64,000 nt of DNA from Schistosoma mansoni (GCF_000237925.1 NW_017385995.1:248001-312000), one strand, 5' to 3'. Shown: positions 49,556 through 62,017, counted from the first letter of the stretch. The notes: a model not told the origin generated them from the sequence alone. A program made the numbers and translations.

Positions 49556-52500
49556 GTAAGTATCATTAACATGATAATAAGTTCCACTTAGTGTACATTT
49601 CGAACTCTTAGAGCATAGTGTTTGTTGGAAGTGATACGACAAACGAAATTGCAAACCATTAACAACCCAGGATGATGTGCAGTATCGACCATAGTTGAAT
49701 AAACAGAGAATCCTAGATTTTCTATCTGTTGATCACCGAACTGAAAACAACAATGCAAGGTGATGCGATGACCAAACAACCATACTATGCTTTCAGTTTA
49801 AACATTTTCGCTGAATAAACGGAATAGTAAAGTACATATGAAACTAGTGAAATTGACATTGTATATTCATTTCTTGAGCTTGATTTTAGTTGACCGTCTC
49901 ACTGACGACACAACATCCAATCTACCGCCTCTAAACAGTGTTCTCTATTAAGTCGTCAGAACTTTCACTTGGATTTGATCGATTCGTGATCTCACTCAAG
50001 AACCCAACAATCTCCACAACCTCACACTGATCAGAATTATTGTCATCATTATTCTCATTACAACGTCGTCTAGCTAGACTACACGTTTGATAGTGGTTAG
50101 CAGTAACATTGAAGAACTGACTGATTTATAGTTTGACTCTTTGTAATATACCGGCAAGTGTAAGTATCCACGAAAATTTCAATGACTAATCCTATACTAC
50201 TATCCAGTGAATCATTCACCCTAAAAGTAGTTGAACGGTTTTATCCAGTAAAACGGTTTTATCCTATAAAACCAACCTCATCCAAAATGATGATAATTGT
50301 AATTGATTTCATATGGTCGATAACTGATTAAAAAGAAGGAGATGATCCGATTGGATAAAAACCCACAATCTGGTGATTACTTAATTAATTCACGACTCTA
50401 TATTGCATTTGATCCGTTGGACACTACTTAAGCATGATAATTTATAATATAGAACCTGTCTAGTATTTCGGAATTTCCAATGAGTCTCTAACTGGTTTCT
50501 GTGAATGTTGAAAATTATCTTTCGAATTTGCTTATCGTTACTAAACAGCAACTGATGACATCAATACAGTTGAGATTCACGGGTATATTCAAAATCAATC
50601 ATCATCCTAGTGGAGAACACACAAATCTATCAATCGTAGTAACTCAAAATAACAGTCTAATCAGTAATATAAATGTTTAAATGATATATCACGTATCAAT
50701 GAATTCCAAAATTATACGTTTTACTCTATTAATTTGGATTTAGTTTAGATTAAATCAACTAGGTGAAAAGGATATGGACTATAGTTCAGTCTCGCTTTCA
50801 AATACCTCAATCATTAATGTAATAAATCAAATAGATTAGACAAAAATATTTCACGTTTTTGAAAGTGTAACCAATTCTCTATTTATTCATTCTCTTTATG
50901 ATTCCAATGTATTTGACCTATATGCATGTATACATCTATTGTATACGTCTGTAAGTTCAACTTTGCAAGTATTACCACATAAGTATCATAAATGAGAAGT
51001 ACACATGAATTTTCACAGATAAACTACCTTGATACATAAATTCACAATATGAATAATGAATTATTGAGTAGTTTTATAAACGTTAATTGTTTGTTTATAT
51101 ATATACATATATGTACGTGTGCATCAATGAAGATGATGCGAACATCGGATGTATAATTGCTCATGATTAATTATTCTGTGAAAATATACTCACTATAGTT
51201 GCACAATATAAGAAGGAGAACCATACTAGGAGAAAACGGAAATCCAGTGAATGTAAATTAGCAATTTCGGTCAAACTAAGATCTATTCACGATATGAAGA
51301 CTATGAAAATTTCATAATCCTTACAAAGACCTTCACTGAAAATAGTTTTCTGTTATAAAGCTCTCTCACTGAACCAGAAGGACTACAGTCAAAACTAATA
51401 ACTAGGATTTCGTTGACAGAGAAATGACTTATCTACAAACTGATTTTCTACAATTGTCTATCACAATTTATCATGTTTATTTTATAATGAATTCTTCATG
51501 TCATTTTATTGCATACAAAGCCTGTTCTCCAAACCATTGACGTTGTCTATTATTCCGAATCATTAGGAGGCTTGCGTCAATAATACGTTCTCGTCCTCGG
51601 TCATCACATCATGTCATTGAGACCATATATCAACTAGCATTCTACCCGTTGAGTTGAAACGTCGAAAATTCCATTCAACAACTCATAAAATCCTAATTCA
51701 ATGCAGAGATCACATGCTTATTACTCATAGAGGACGCCATAACTATTACAAGAGATTCCATGTTCTGATAATCTCAGCAGAAAAACGTCACACGATTTTA
51801 AGTGCATTTATCATTTAACCCTGTCATGAAGCTTTATCTTGTTGGCTTATTACATCGTCTGGATTTGACGTTTTCTAGAAGAACAAGATACAAACTGATA
51901 ATAAGTGAATGATTTTGCACTGAAATGATTAAATAATATAAACTAACAAGATATTCTTCACTAATGGGCTTGCATATTTGAAACTTCTAGATAAAGTACT
52001 CCACGACTGTTCGAAATGCTTATAACCAATAAAGTGAACAGATAATTGGATTAATGTTTCAGTCAATGGTAATGTCTCCGGCTGTGACAGTGAGTGGAAC
52101 AAGTATGAATTTAGTAGGCGGCATCACTTCTCTTGAAATTCCAGATACACCTTACTGATAATTGTCAAGTAGCAAGTAACTTAGACAAAGAGGTTTTCTT
52201 TAATTACCTTCAATCAACTGATATGTATTTAAGTCATGGTATATTTTAAGGAGCGCATGGCTAAATTTCTACAAGCTTACTACAAGTTTTGGGATATGAG
52301 CTTTGTGTCATTATCTAAACTCGTCGATTCTTTAGGCATTGTCGATCTTCCATGTACCTGAATGTGATCTTTGGAAGTTTGTTACTATTTGACTTGGTCC
52401 CGTCAGATAAAATAATTTATTCCGTCTGTTATTGAGATTCGTGTTAAACAATGAGCAGAAGGAATCATTTTAACAATCCTCAAAACATTCCTTGATTTAT

Positions 52501-55184
52501 ATCTCTATCTGTGTAATCTCTATTGAATATTCATTCGACAGATCTTGACATGTCTAAATTTGACTTATATATCAACCAAAGAAGGGTTGATGATACACAG
52601 TTTCTCTTAAAACAGGGAATGTCACGCATTCACTGAGAAGTACATTCTATCTCTACATGGTTTATCGATAGAATAAAGTTTCAGTCACATATAAATTCAG
52701 TTTTGTTGTATCTGAATAAAGAGAGAATAGATCATTTGAAAAAATTACCAATGCAAGAGTTTACATAGAAGAGAGAAACCATTAGTATTTCATAACTAAA
52801 TTCTATGAACAGTAAACAAAAATTTTGCTCGTTATGTTTACTTTACAGATCAATTAAACACATTCTGATTCATGTGGGTATGTGAAAAAATAGATTGTAA
52901 TGAGAAGACGTTCCTCAAAATTTTTCATTTCTAATCTAAGGTATCGATTGTTGATAATGAATATCTCTACAACTATCTATAAACGAACGTAAAACAGATA
53001 TGTGGAATAAATAAATTACATGAATCCTAAAAATGACAACCTTTCTAAATGATAGTAATAATAATAATAAATTTATTTCATACCATCCATTTAGTTACAG
53101 TGAAGCATTCTCAGTATTAATTGTGTCATGTCACAGAAAATGTTTTGCTATGATTCATTTAAATTGTAGTGATTAAAAACTATTAACGGTCTGTATCTTC
53201 CATTCGTATTCAAACATCAAATCTTTCGATCAATTCACCTGCTTCGGCTAGTGTCTAACTAAATTAGGTGAATATAGTTTGTCCGTAGTATATATGTAGT
53301 ACGAATCACATACGCTAATTAAAATATTAGGATTATTATCAGTAGTTCACTAGTACAATTCTGGAGGTAGGGATTTCCATGGCTTCCACCTTTAATTTCA
53401 GCTCTGGTCTATCCACCGAAATCCAATGTAAGTACACTCATTTTCGATAGACAAACAGTACTAATTCTCGACTGCTTCCCTTCTCATGGTTCACTCCGTA
53501 GCAATTTGTTCAACTTGCATTCCTCTAAAAGCACTAAATCATAAAAGAAACATTTCTTCATCTCATGAAATTATATATTGTGATATATGGCTTCAAAATA
53601 TCAGTACGAATGTGTTGACTATCCTATTTAATAATTTCAATACTTTTGTGGAATACATGTTATCACATTTGAGAGTAATTTACTCGGACATAGGTGAATA
53701 AACATTAAATTGTTTTTAGATTAATACATGATGAAAAATGGTTGAATAAACGGTTTTCACGGGTTATTTTCTTAGACATACTCATATGATTGATTGAAAT
53801 TATCACATGGAAGCAGTATTACCTATCTAGTCATCATTGCACGTTGCCAACAAACGTTAGGAAAATAGGAGATTAGACAGTAAACGGACAATACTATCAT
53901 GTTGCAGTCAAACGCAAGTGGTTTCTTCCTCAATCGCGATCTATGTCCAAGCGGAAACACATTAAATTACATTGTATTGGAAATCGCAGTTTAATAAGAA
54001 AAAATATAGAATATTATTGACGAAATTTACACTAGTATTGCTACTGAATATAAAAGACAAACATTATATAAGCTCACATTGCACAAAATAGATTTCTCAA
54101 CTGGACTAACGAAGTAGTACAGGGAAGTGGACAACTTTCCTCTAAATCTTGTACAACCTGATAACATCAATCGACCAATGTAGGTTAACTGAAAGTCACT
54201 TTGACAATCACTCATCCTACTCTCCATTTACTTATACTGTTTCCGCTGTAAATTCACTGCAGTATATAGACGAACATTCACTAAATTACCATCAAAATCA
54301 GTAGACAACTTCTATCTGTCTGTTTCAACTGATGAATTTCTCACAGTTATCTATAAACCAAGCACGAAGACGAGTAATATGTGAGCCATTCATCCTCCTC
54401 ACGTCCACACAATAATAACTGGTAAATCGGATGTTTCATTATTCTACAAATTCCATGAAAATACATAACAATGAAGCAAATATCCATTAAGTTGCATCTA
54501 CAACCAGTGAGTGAATCCCGATCATGTGGCTAACTATATTTTACCAGTGCCTTAAATCTCAGGTGAATTACTCCATACGAATGGAACCACTTAAACGACA
54601 TATTGATGATTATAGGAGATGTGAATTGTTGAACGACAGATGCACCAGTGCATCAATTGAAGTTGAACTCCGGATAAAACAAAAGCAACTCAAACTGTGC
54701 ACAGTATACAAATTTTATTAAATTACACATTAAAAACATGTAGAAAGAAACGTTTTAGTTACAAATATAATTATTCGATTATGAATTATGTTCAATGGTT
54801 GATTGTCCATCCATTTTTATTGGCACAAACCGGCTGATTACTTGACTGACAGGTAGGTATTTGTTCATGAGCAATACTTTGTAATGCGTTTATTCAATCG
54901 TTGAAGAACTGAAATTAAGAAAAGTTGAAAATCATATTAAAAATTCTCATGATCCAGAATACAATGTCCATGATATAGGTTTCCAACGAAAATAAAATCA
55001 CCGAAATCTGACCACCAGACAAAGGATTCTGTAGTGCATCATATGTAAATTTCCAACCCCTTGATTCATTAATACTTATGAGATTGATTACCACCCATTT
55101 CTTGAAAATATAAATCACTTCCAGTTGCACAGAAATGTTTTCTACTGTGTGCAACTATCAGCATGTTGCCTAATAGATCTGTTT
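49556..55184. other. Spacer or intron with no supported exon
   Basis: AT-rich. Short frames at 53486-53701 and 54524-54721 (plus) and 54915-55154 (minus) lack family features. The frame at 54561-54721 follows a CTCAG acceptor-like site and could be an exon, but nothing else supports it. Confidence 0.35.
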
Positions 55185-55290
55185 ATTAATTTATTTTATT
55201 TATTAATTTATTTATCTATCTATCTATCCATCTATCCGTCTATCTAATCTATTCGATTTATCTATCTATCTATTTATCTGTCTATTGGCC
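55185..55290. repeat. TCTA/TTTA microsatellite
   Basis: Runs of TTTA followed by imperfect TCTA/TCTG tetranucleotides, immediately 3' of the stop codon of the minus-strand secreted-protein gene. On that strand it supplies several AATAAA-like motifs. Confidence 0.85.
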
Positions 55291-55291
55291 T

Positions 55292-56353
55292 CTATATCTC
55301 TCCGTTCGTGATCAGTTTATTGTAGAGCTCATTGTATATATCATTGAAATCTGAAATTTGGTAGTCGGACTTACGGATACTCAAAACCTCACTCGTCTTC
55401 TGACCCAAATCATCTTCTTTGATATAATCCTCCACTAGTCCATTGCCTTTGGTTGCACATGTTTTCAGGTTCCCAAAAGTTTTTATAGCCTCTAGAAACT
55501 GAACATTTGTGTTATTAATAGGAGTATTTTATTTCAAGAACCTACCAAATTATTCATCGCTGGTTTGGGGTTACATCTAGACGATGAAAGGAGGAAAAGA
55601 AAACAAAGTAATGTTATAGAGTAGTTTACATTTCAGTACAGTATAAATAAAGTGTGTTACATATAGTGGTTATTAATTTATGTTTCATATACACCGTTTT
55701 ATATCTGTTCTGAGAAAGTCACTACAGTTTCGATCCAGAGGCAGATAATTGGACAGCAAATATGTTGTTCTGTTCAGAGTGAATATCCGAGGAATTCAGA
55801 AATAAATTTCTCAGAAGGGGTTTTCTGGATATTATAGTAATTTCAATAGTTGAGATCATGAGTCAATTGAAGCTAGACCACTATGGTAAACGTGGAAGTG
55901 CTAGACGACCGTCTCGTCCTATTGTGGGACTCCTCCCACGATAGGCCGTCCAGGTTTTCCATGGTGGTCTAGCTTCAATTGACTAATGATCTCAACTATT
56001 GTAATAAATTTCTATCATTTTTAACTCAATTCGATTAATTATATGGCAAGAGCTAATGCGACATCATTTGAAATGCTGATAATAAATTTTTACTCTCAAC
56101 TGAAAGGTACATGCATTTGCAAACACCATGAAAAGTTGTTTTGATAAGAAATGAAAACCGATTCATTCATAGTCCATATATATTCACTGATACATGTATT
56201 CACACTAGATATCCATGATTATCAGTGATTATATGTATATTTAGGCATATAATATAGCTTCATATCAACATGAAAATGTCAAGATTTATTGTCTTACTCG
56301 GTTTGAACAGCGAAAAAGCAGACAGCCAGTGAGACAATGAAGATTGTTTTCAT
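55292..56353 (-). CDS. Small secreted protein with a 31-nt micro-exon (MEG-like)
   Basis: The exons are 56298-56353, 55546-55576 and 55292-55498. Exon 1 encodes a signal peptide, MKTIFIVSLAVCFFAVQTE, ending two bases into a codon before GTAAGA. The 31-nt exon (TCTAG acceptor, GTAGGT donor) completes that Glu and adds CNPKPAMNNL. The last exon adds 68 residues with one Cys (LKTCATKGNG) and an acidic, helical end (YNELYNKLITNGEI). The total is 97 residues with two Cys after the signal. TATAAAAA at 56399-56406 lies about 25-30 bp before the expected start of transcription; an in-frame ATG at 56377 would fall at that start and is rejected. Secretion plus a micro-exon resembles schistosome micro-exon genes; the named family is unknown. 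Extra micro-exons of length divisible by three could lie in intron 1. Confidence 0.7.
55845..56000. repeat. Fold-back of hammerhead SINE ends
   Basis: Arms of about 50 nt (55845-55895 and 55950-56000) are near-perfect reverse complements (AGTCAATTGAAGCTAGACCA against its mirror). The centre keeps traces of the ribozyme. It sits in intron 1 of the minus-strand secreted-protein gene, so its transcript could form a strong hairpin. Confidence 0.85.
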
Positions 56354-56398
56354 AATGATATGGAGACTTTCAACCATACAAATGGATTACTCTCCTCC

Positions 56399-56406
56399 TT
56401 TTTATA
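56399..56406 (-). promoter_or_regulatory. TATA box (TATAAAAA) of the secreted-protein gene
   Basis: Lies 46 bp upstream of the chosen ATG on the minus strand, a normal distance for a short leader. Confidence 0.6.
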
Positions 56407-57304
56407 CATTACCGATTCACATTGTTTATGTTTGAACATGTTTGTTTATGCAAATGGGTCATTGAGCGTTTGCGCTCATCAATAAGGTCATTGGCATTAA
56501 TAATCCAATTATTAGATGTGTGTGTTTACTCGTTTGATCATTGAATAATTCATACACCGAGTTGTCTAATCTATAGTCACATATGATTGGATAGACCCCA
56601 TTGTTTCGATCTATTTCATTTTCCACATCAATGAGTGTCTGACTTTTCTGCTAAATACATTTCGATAGATTATTTCAAAATTAGCCATTTCAGTGTGTGT
56701 TTAGCCTCATAAACATCAAATTTCAAGTTTTCATGCGAGTATGAGAAGTTTTTGTGCATGAATGACTTACGATTGTCTGAGAATTTGAATGTGGAGTAGA
56801 CTACATATAGTTAAATGGCGCTGAGGTCACTAAGCAGTAGGTAATTATAGATAGATGGTATTTTTATGTGTTTACATTTACGCATCCACTTGAATGTTTG
56901 GTTATGAAATGGAAACGAATTATGTGTCACAGCTCCCACCAAATTTTATAGGTCCTTCAGTGAGAAAAGGGTTTCTGTTTGGGAATATGAAAGCTTTTAA
57001 TTCATATGTCGTTAAAGATTAATTTGGGAATTTTCTATGAGGTTAAAACAAATTCAGTTTAGATAAATGAAGATGTTATTTTAGAAGACGGAAAGAAAAG
57101 TAATCTTGTTTACTTAATCGCACAGCTATGAATGGTACCTAAATCTAATAACTTGAAAAAAAATATAGTGAACGGTTTGAGATCTCGATTCTCGCGTTTA
57201 CGTTCACTCTTGAGGAAAATCGAGTGAAAATTTATTTGATTTCAACAAATGTCTTTACATATATTAAAACCAACAGTAGATTTATTTGATAGATTTAGTT
57301 TCAG

Positions 57305-57476
57305 TCACGTGATTTGTAGTAAATTCGTATCCTCACACATATTGTAATGAACAGAACACGACTGGAGACGATCGAATGTATTTAGACACAAATTACAGAC
57401 TATGTCACTAAATTCTGATAAACATGCAATGAATAGTTGATTTGCAAAATAACAATCTATCGTCTCAATCTTCACT
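57305..57476 (-). CDS. Possible terminal exon of a Cys-rich secreted protein
   Basis: On the minus strand, an ATTTACAG acceptor-like site precedes an open frame reading GTVKIETIDCYFANQ through CEDTNLLQIT and a stop. It has six Cys spaced x9, x8, x2, x9 and x7. This could be a disulphide-rich extracellular module. The upstream exon, if any, may be lost in the nearby N gap. There is no family match, and chance remains possible. Confidence 0.3.
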
Positions 57477-57573
57477 GTTCCTTCTGTAAATATCAATCAA
57501 TCTTCTCTAATTTCATTGTTTATGCATTTTCCCACCAATTGCGCTTCATTTCAGTTCTTTCCTTATCGGTCTT

Positions 57574-57773
57574 NNNNNNNNNNNNNNNNNNNNNNNNNNN
57601 NNNNNNNNNNNNNNNNNNNNNNNNNNNNNNNNNNNNNNNNNNNNNNNNNNNNNNNNNNNNNNNNNNNNNNNNNNNNNNNNNNNNNNNNNNNNNNNNNNNN
57701 NNNNNNNNNNNNNNNNNNNNNNNNNNNNNNNNNNNNNNNNNNNNNNNNNNNNNNNNNNNNNNNNNNNNNNNNN
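57574..57773. other. Assembly gap, 200 N
   Basis: Exactly 200 N, a placeholder length; the true gap size is unknown. Apparent frames across it are meaningless. Confidence 1.
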
Positions 57774-58483
57774 CTTTAAATGAACCAACATGATATCTTA
57801 TGAAAATTAAAGATACCAGATTAACTCTTAATAATCCATTTGTTATATTTTGTACTGCATTAGTTGTGTAAACCAACAATGCTAAATAGGAGCATTAGCT
57901 TCAACAACATTTAATAAATGCTTCAGCAGCTCAATTGATAAAATATAGAATTTAGTTTCTCAGAAATAGAAATCATTAGAATTTTCATTTTATACAGATT
58001 TGATCATTTCTGCTTATGTTACCTAATGGAATATTTTGTCAACAACTGAGTGACAGAAACAGAAGAATGAGTAAAACTTGTTCCATTATACCATTATTAC
58101 AACTTGAAAGCTTGAAAGCTTCGAATTAATTACAAAGATTATGTTGTAAGCCGTTTTACGTTTTCAACATAGTCGATACAAAAGTGGTTTCGAAATTCAT
58201 ACGAAAGTTCATTAGAATATGGATCAGATGATAATTCAATTAGAGCGCTAAATTTTATTTTATATGAAAAATAAGTCCTCATCTTCATTCAATAGTTGCT
58301 TAGTGAACAAAAGCAGTAGTTATTATTTTATTCAGCTTAATTGATTAAAAATAAAAAGTAGCCTTAGTAGCATTTGTCAACAAAACTCAAATCTATATAA
58401 AATACATGATTTAGTAATAAACATGAAAACAAATCAATCTTTAATCTCATGTACTGCAAAAACATAGGACTATGTTAATTATC
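57774..58483. other. Spacer with no supported gene
   Basis: AT-rich between the gap and a SINE cluster. No signal-peptide exon for the 57305 frame was found here. Confidence 0.4.
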
Positions 58484-58925
58484 AGTATAGGGTTGTAGAG
58501 ATTGTTAAGTTTTTGATTGAGATCATGAATCGATTGGTGTTAGACAACCCTTGAAAACCTGGAAGCACTGGATAGTCGTTCCGTCCTAGTATGGGACTCC
58601 TCAGCAGTGTGCATCTACGATCTTACCCGCAGGATTCAAACTCAGGAAATTCGGTCCCTCGCGCGAACACCTAACCTCTAGACCACTGAGCCGACTTCCA
58701 TAGATCCATGAATGGCTGAGCAATCATTCATCCAGGTGGATACCTGTCTTCACTCGACACAGATTGGAATTCACTGGTCACGGTTTCTTACTAGAACTCC
58801 AGAAAATCATCTTAGAACCAGTCACTAGTGAAAATATGATGATTATTATCAGTTTGGAGTTGTGGAGATTGTTAAGTTTTTGATTGAGATCCTAAATCGA
58901 TTGATGTTAGACCACCATTGAAAAT
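58484..58925 (-). mobile_element. Hammerhead SINE with a second, partial tandem copy
   Basis: A nearly full copy runs from about 58484 to 58847 (element in minus sense, B-box-like region near 58625-58640). The 5' flank motif GATTGTTAAGTTTTTGATTG recurs 364 bp later at about 58868, starting a truncated second unit. The ribozyme core keeps CTGAGGAG, but GGACGGAAC replaces GGACGAAAC. Confidence 0.75.
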
Positions 58926-59369
58926 CTTTTGTACATGTCAAGTAATTTTGTCTTAGCGGTAAAAAAATAATCGGTTGGTTTATTTTCGAGAAATCCTGGA
59001 ACTCAATCAATTACATGTTCCGTTTATAGCTATTACTTAACTGATCACCAAAATATATGTGATCGATCAAGAAAGTTAATCATTCGATTAAGTGCCTGAC
59101 TGTTTACGTTCTTCTATAAATAAGATTAATTATTTTCCTCATGAAGTGTTGATCAGTAAGAGAATTGGAGTGTAAACGTGAAAGTTAATGCATTTGAAAG
59201 TTATTTTCCATGCTTTTTTGAAAATTCATGCTGGTTACATAATTCTGAAAAGTTCCAGAACAACAAATTTGGAAAAACAACGTTATAGAACTCTTATCTA
59301 TAGTTCAGAAATCAACTCAACTTATAACCAATTATCATTCACATGTGTTCACTTATTTATTAATGTAAC

Positions 59370-59765
59370 CACATGATGGCGGCTACTTGAATATCTGGGC
59401 TACCTGTTCCGGACATCAACGCATCTCAACAAGTTACCTGTATTTTGTTTGTTTTAACACATCATTATGTCTATTAGTCGCACAACCTATTTCGGCACGT
59501 TTATGAAAAGTTTACGATCTTTCGTCGTATAACTTAAAAAAATACATTCAGAGACATTATGGTGGATGTCAATTTGTATTGAAAACAATGATCATTGTTC
59601 ACATGTCGATTCCTGAACTGCTAACATCTAACTGATGGTAACTCAATATTTATCGTCAGGATAAATGAAGAAATAAAGAAAGGAATCTTGTTGAAATACT
59701 TTGTGCTGAGAATTTTATATTGTACCCAAAAATATCATATTGAATAAAGCCATTAATAATGATAC
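59370..59765 (+). repeat. Diverged copy of 62884-63275
   Basis: Shares the order ATCTGGGCTACCTGTTCC, CGCACAACCTATTTC, CAATATTTATCGTCAGGA and TTGAATAAAGC with the later copy, and ends in an AAT-rich tail. The splice acceptor seen in the later copy is TTTCGG here, so this copy cannot be spliced in the same way. Confidence 0.75.
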
Positions 59766-60249
59766 TAATAATAATAATAATCTTGGATTGAAATCCTAAT
59801 TATTTGTTCTAGAAATTATGTTTTACAAATGCTATCAAGATTGTTTCTTCTTATTAAAGATTTTCAACATGATTAGACTATACTAATATATAGTTTGATT
59901 AACGGATAATCAACTTCAATTATGTAAGTATTGTTATACTCCATATATAATCTAGTATTTAGATGAATTAGATTACATGGACTCAATTACAATCTAAAAC
60001 AGTATGATAAAGTCATGATATTCTCCGCGAATAACCGTTTTTCATTCTATTTTCTTTTTGATATTGATAAGAGGAAACTTTGTATAATAAATTACTGAGT
60101 TTAATGATGTTTTGACCTCAAATAGTTTAACATCTTTTTGAATGAAACTATAATACTATACAAATTTATTCCAACAATTTTCTCTACACTATACTTTAAA
60201 CAAAGTGACATGTATTAGAGGGGGGGGTTTGTGGAGAATTTGGTATTTT

Positions 60250-60630
60250 CACAGTTGAAATCATGAGTCAATTGAAGCTAGACCACCATCGAAAACCTGG
60301 AAGCACTGCTTCAAGGCCGTTTCGTCCTATTATGGGACTCCTCAGTAGTGCGCATCCACGAACCCGCACTCGCGAGATTCGAACCCAGGACCTACCAGTC
60401 TCGAGCCGAAGCTCTTAACCGATAGACCACTGAGCCGGCATCCAACGGTGTTAATGTCTAACTTCAACCAATCTACGATTTTGAGCGACCGTTCACCAAT
60501 TGTCTTCAGTGAGTTGTTATCTCACAACAGACATGGTTTGAACTCCACTGGTCACTGCTTCTCACTAGAACTATTGGATGTACTTCTCGAAGTCAGTCAC
60601 TAGTGAGCATATGATTATAATAATTAACTA
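60250..60630 (-). mobile_element. Hammerhead-bearing SINE (Sm-alpha type), full length
   Basis: In element sense (minus) the order is: lead from ATAATCATATGCTCACTAG, A box GGCTCAGTGG, B box GGGTTCGAATCTCG, ribozyme core CTGAGGAG...GGACGAAAC, then the 3' flank ending CAATTGACTCATGATTTCAA. The bases after GAAACGGCC are changed (TTGAAG in place of GTC), so the cleavage site is lost. Confidence 0.85.
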
Positions 60631-60787
60631 TGAAAATTATAATTTTTTATCAGATGAAAAGATGAAACGAGCCATCGCCAAGTTTAAAAGGTATTATGGT
60701 GTCTCGTGAAAATGTAGTTTTTCTCTTTAAAATGAGAGTTATGTAGCCACCTTAAATGTATCTAAGTTTGAACTTCACCAAAATATT

Positions 60788-60898
60788 TTGATCCTTGGTT
60801 CGGATCTTGCGAGGTGGGATCGTGGATGCGCACTACTGAGGAGTCTCATAATAGGCCGTCCAGTGCTTCCAGGTTTTCGATGGTGGTTTAGCTTCAAT
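60788..60898 (+). mobile_element. Hammerhead SINE fragment
   Basis: Plus-sense fragment from the B box region to the 3' flank. The ribozyme has CTGAGGAG but lacks the GACGAAACGG segment, so the catalytic core is deleted. Confidence 0.75.
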
Positions 60899-61189
60899 TA
60901 ACATGTATTAGTTTAAATCTTAATAAATTCAAAGTCTTTTGTACAAAAAAAACTTATGCTGATTGAAATCTATTATTTTAGGGCTGAAAGTTTTGGTATT
61001 GAGAACAGTAAGATACCAGCAAGAAGTTTAAAGGGATTATAGACCAGATGTCTGATGGAACAAGTTCATGTGTCTTGAGAATCAATAATTATACATACTG
61101 AATACCTCTGTGGCTCACATTTGTACTTATTACAACAGTAATTGACTAATGAATTAAACTATAAAATTACTGAAATCTTCACAAAACCC

Positions 61190-61575
61190 CTTCTGATTAT
61201 AATCATATGCTCACTAGTGATTGACATCAACAGATATTTCCTGGGGTTCTAGTGAGAAGCAGTGACCAGTGGAGTTCAACGAGGTCTGTTGTGAGATATC
61301 AACTCCCTGAAGACAATGGTGAACGGTTGCTCAACTTCGTGGATCAGTTGAAGTTAGACATGAACACCATTGGATGCCGGCTCAGTGGTTCTTGAGGTTA
61401 AGTGCTTGCGCGCAAGACAGATAGGTCCTGGGTTCGAGTCTCGCGAGGTAGGGTCGTGAATGTGTACTGCTGAGGAGTCCCACAATAGGAAGAAACGGCC
61501 GTCCAGTGCTTCCAGGTTTTCCATGATGATCTAGCTTCAATTGACTCATGATTTCAACTATAAAAGTAATTGACA
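61190..61575 (+). mobile_element. Hammerhead-bearing SINE (Sm-alpha type), full length, best ribozyme
   Basis: Plus-sense copy with A box at about 61378-61390, B box at 61430-61442 and the ribozyme at 61463-61512. With the oppositely oriented copy at 60250-60630 it forms a long inverted pair. Pol III should transcribe through the ribozyme, as known for Sm-alpha elements. Confidence 0.85.
61463..61512 (+). ncRNA. Hammerhead ribozyme, predicted cleavage after 61503
   Basis: Stem I pairs GTACTG (61464-61469) with CAGTGC (61504-61509), one G-U. Core CTGAGGAG is at 61470-61477. Stem II pairs TCC with GGA (the outer G-C pair lost to A at 61491). GAAA is at 61492-61495, and GTC at 61501-61503 is the cleavage triplet. 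Stem III (ACGG/CCGT) is very short and has no loop, so activity would favour a dimer, as reported for short-stem-III hammerheads. Confidence 0.7.
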
Positions 61576-62017
61576 AATCATCGTCATCAAACACTTTCCT
61601 TAAACATTCGTTACATCAAAGACAGACAAATATTCTACTGGTTGTAATGTAATTTAGTTCAATTATCTTTTAATAAATTTACGTTTTTCTACCAAATTTT
61701 AGCTTTTTCTTCAGAAAAATGTAGATGACTCATCGGAATGTGAAACAGTCACTTCTAGTTATATACTCGAATGTTTCAGAATAACACATTGTCCCCTAAT
61801 TTTTAAGTAAATTTTTGTATTGTTAAGTATATGTTTTCCATTAGAAGATCATGATAACTTTTTCGAACTCATATACTACATAACCTACAGATTGTATAAA
61901 AGAATTGACGAATTATGCTATTTCATTTGGCTTAATAATTCGTTTTATGTAGTGAATTGAGTTTTATATATTCATGAATTTACATTTTCATTAAAAAAAA
62001 CTTTATGTATTTTCATA

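Noticed and set aside
56298-56377. Upstream in-frame ATG at 56377 as the start of the secreted-protein gene
   Set aside because: It would sit at the transcription start predicted from the TATA box and would put charged residues before the signal peptide.
57437-57879. Open frames running through the N gap
   Set aside because: They are formed by undetermined bases and carry no information.
59545-59625. Kunitz-type motif (YGGCQF-like) in the diverged segment
   Set aside because: The cysteine pattern of a Kunitz domain is absent in both copies, and the reading is in only one shifted frame.
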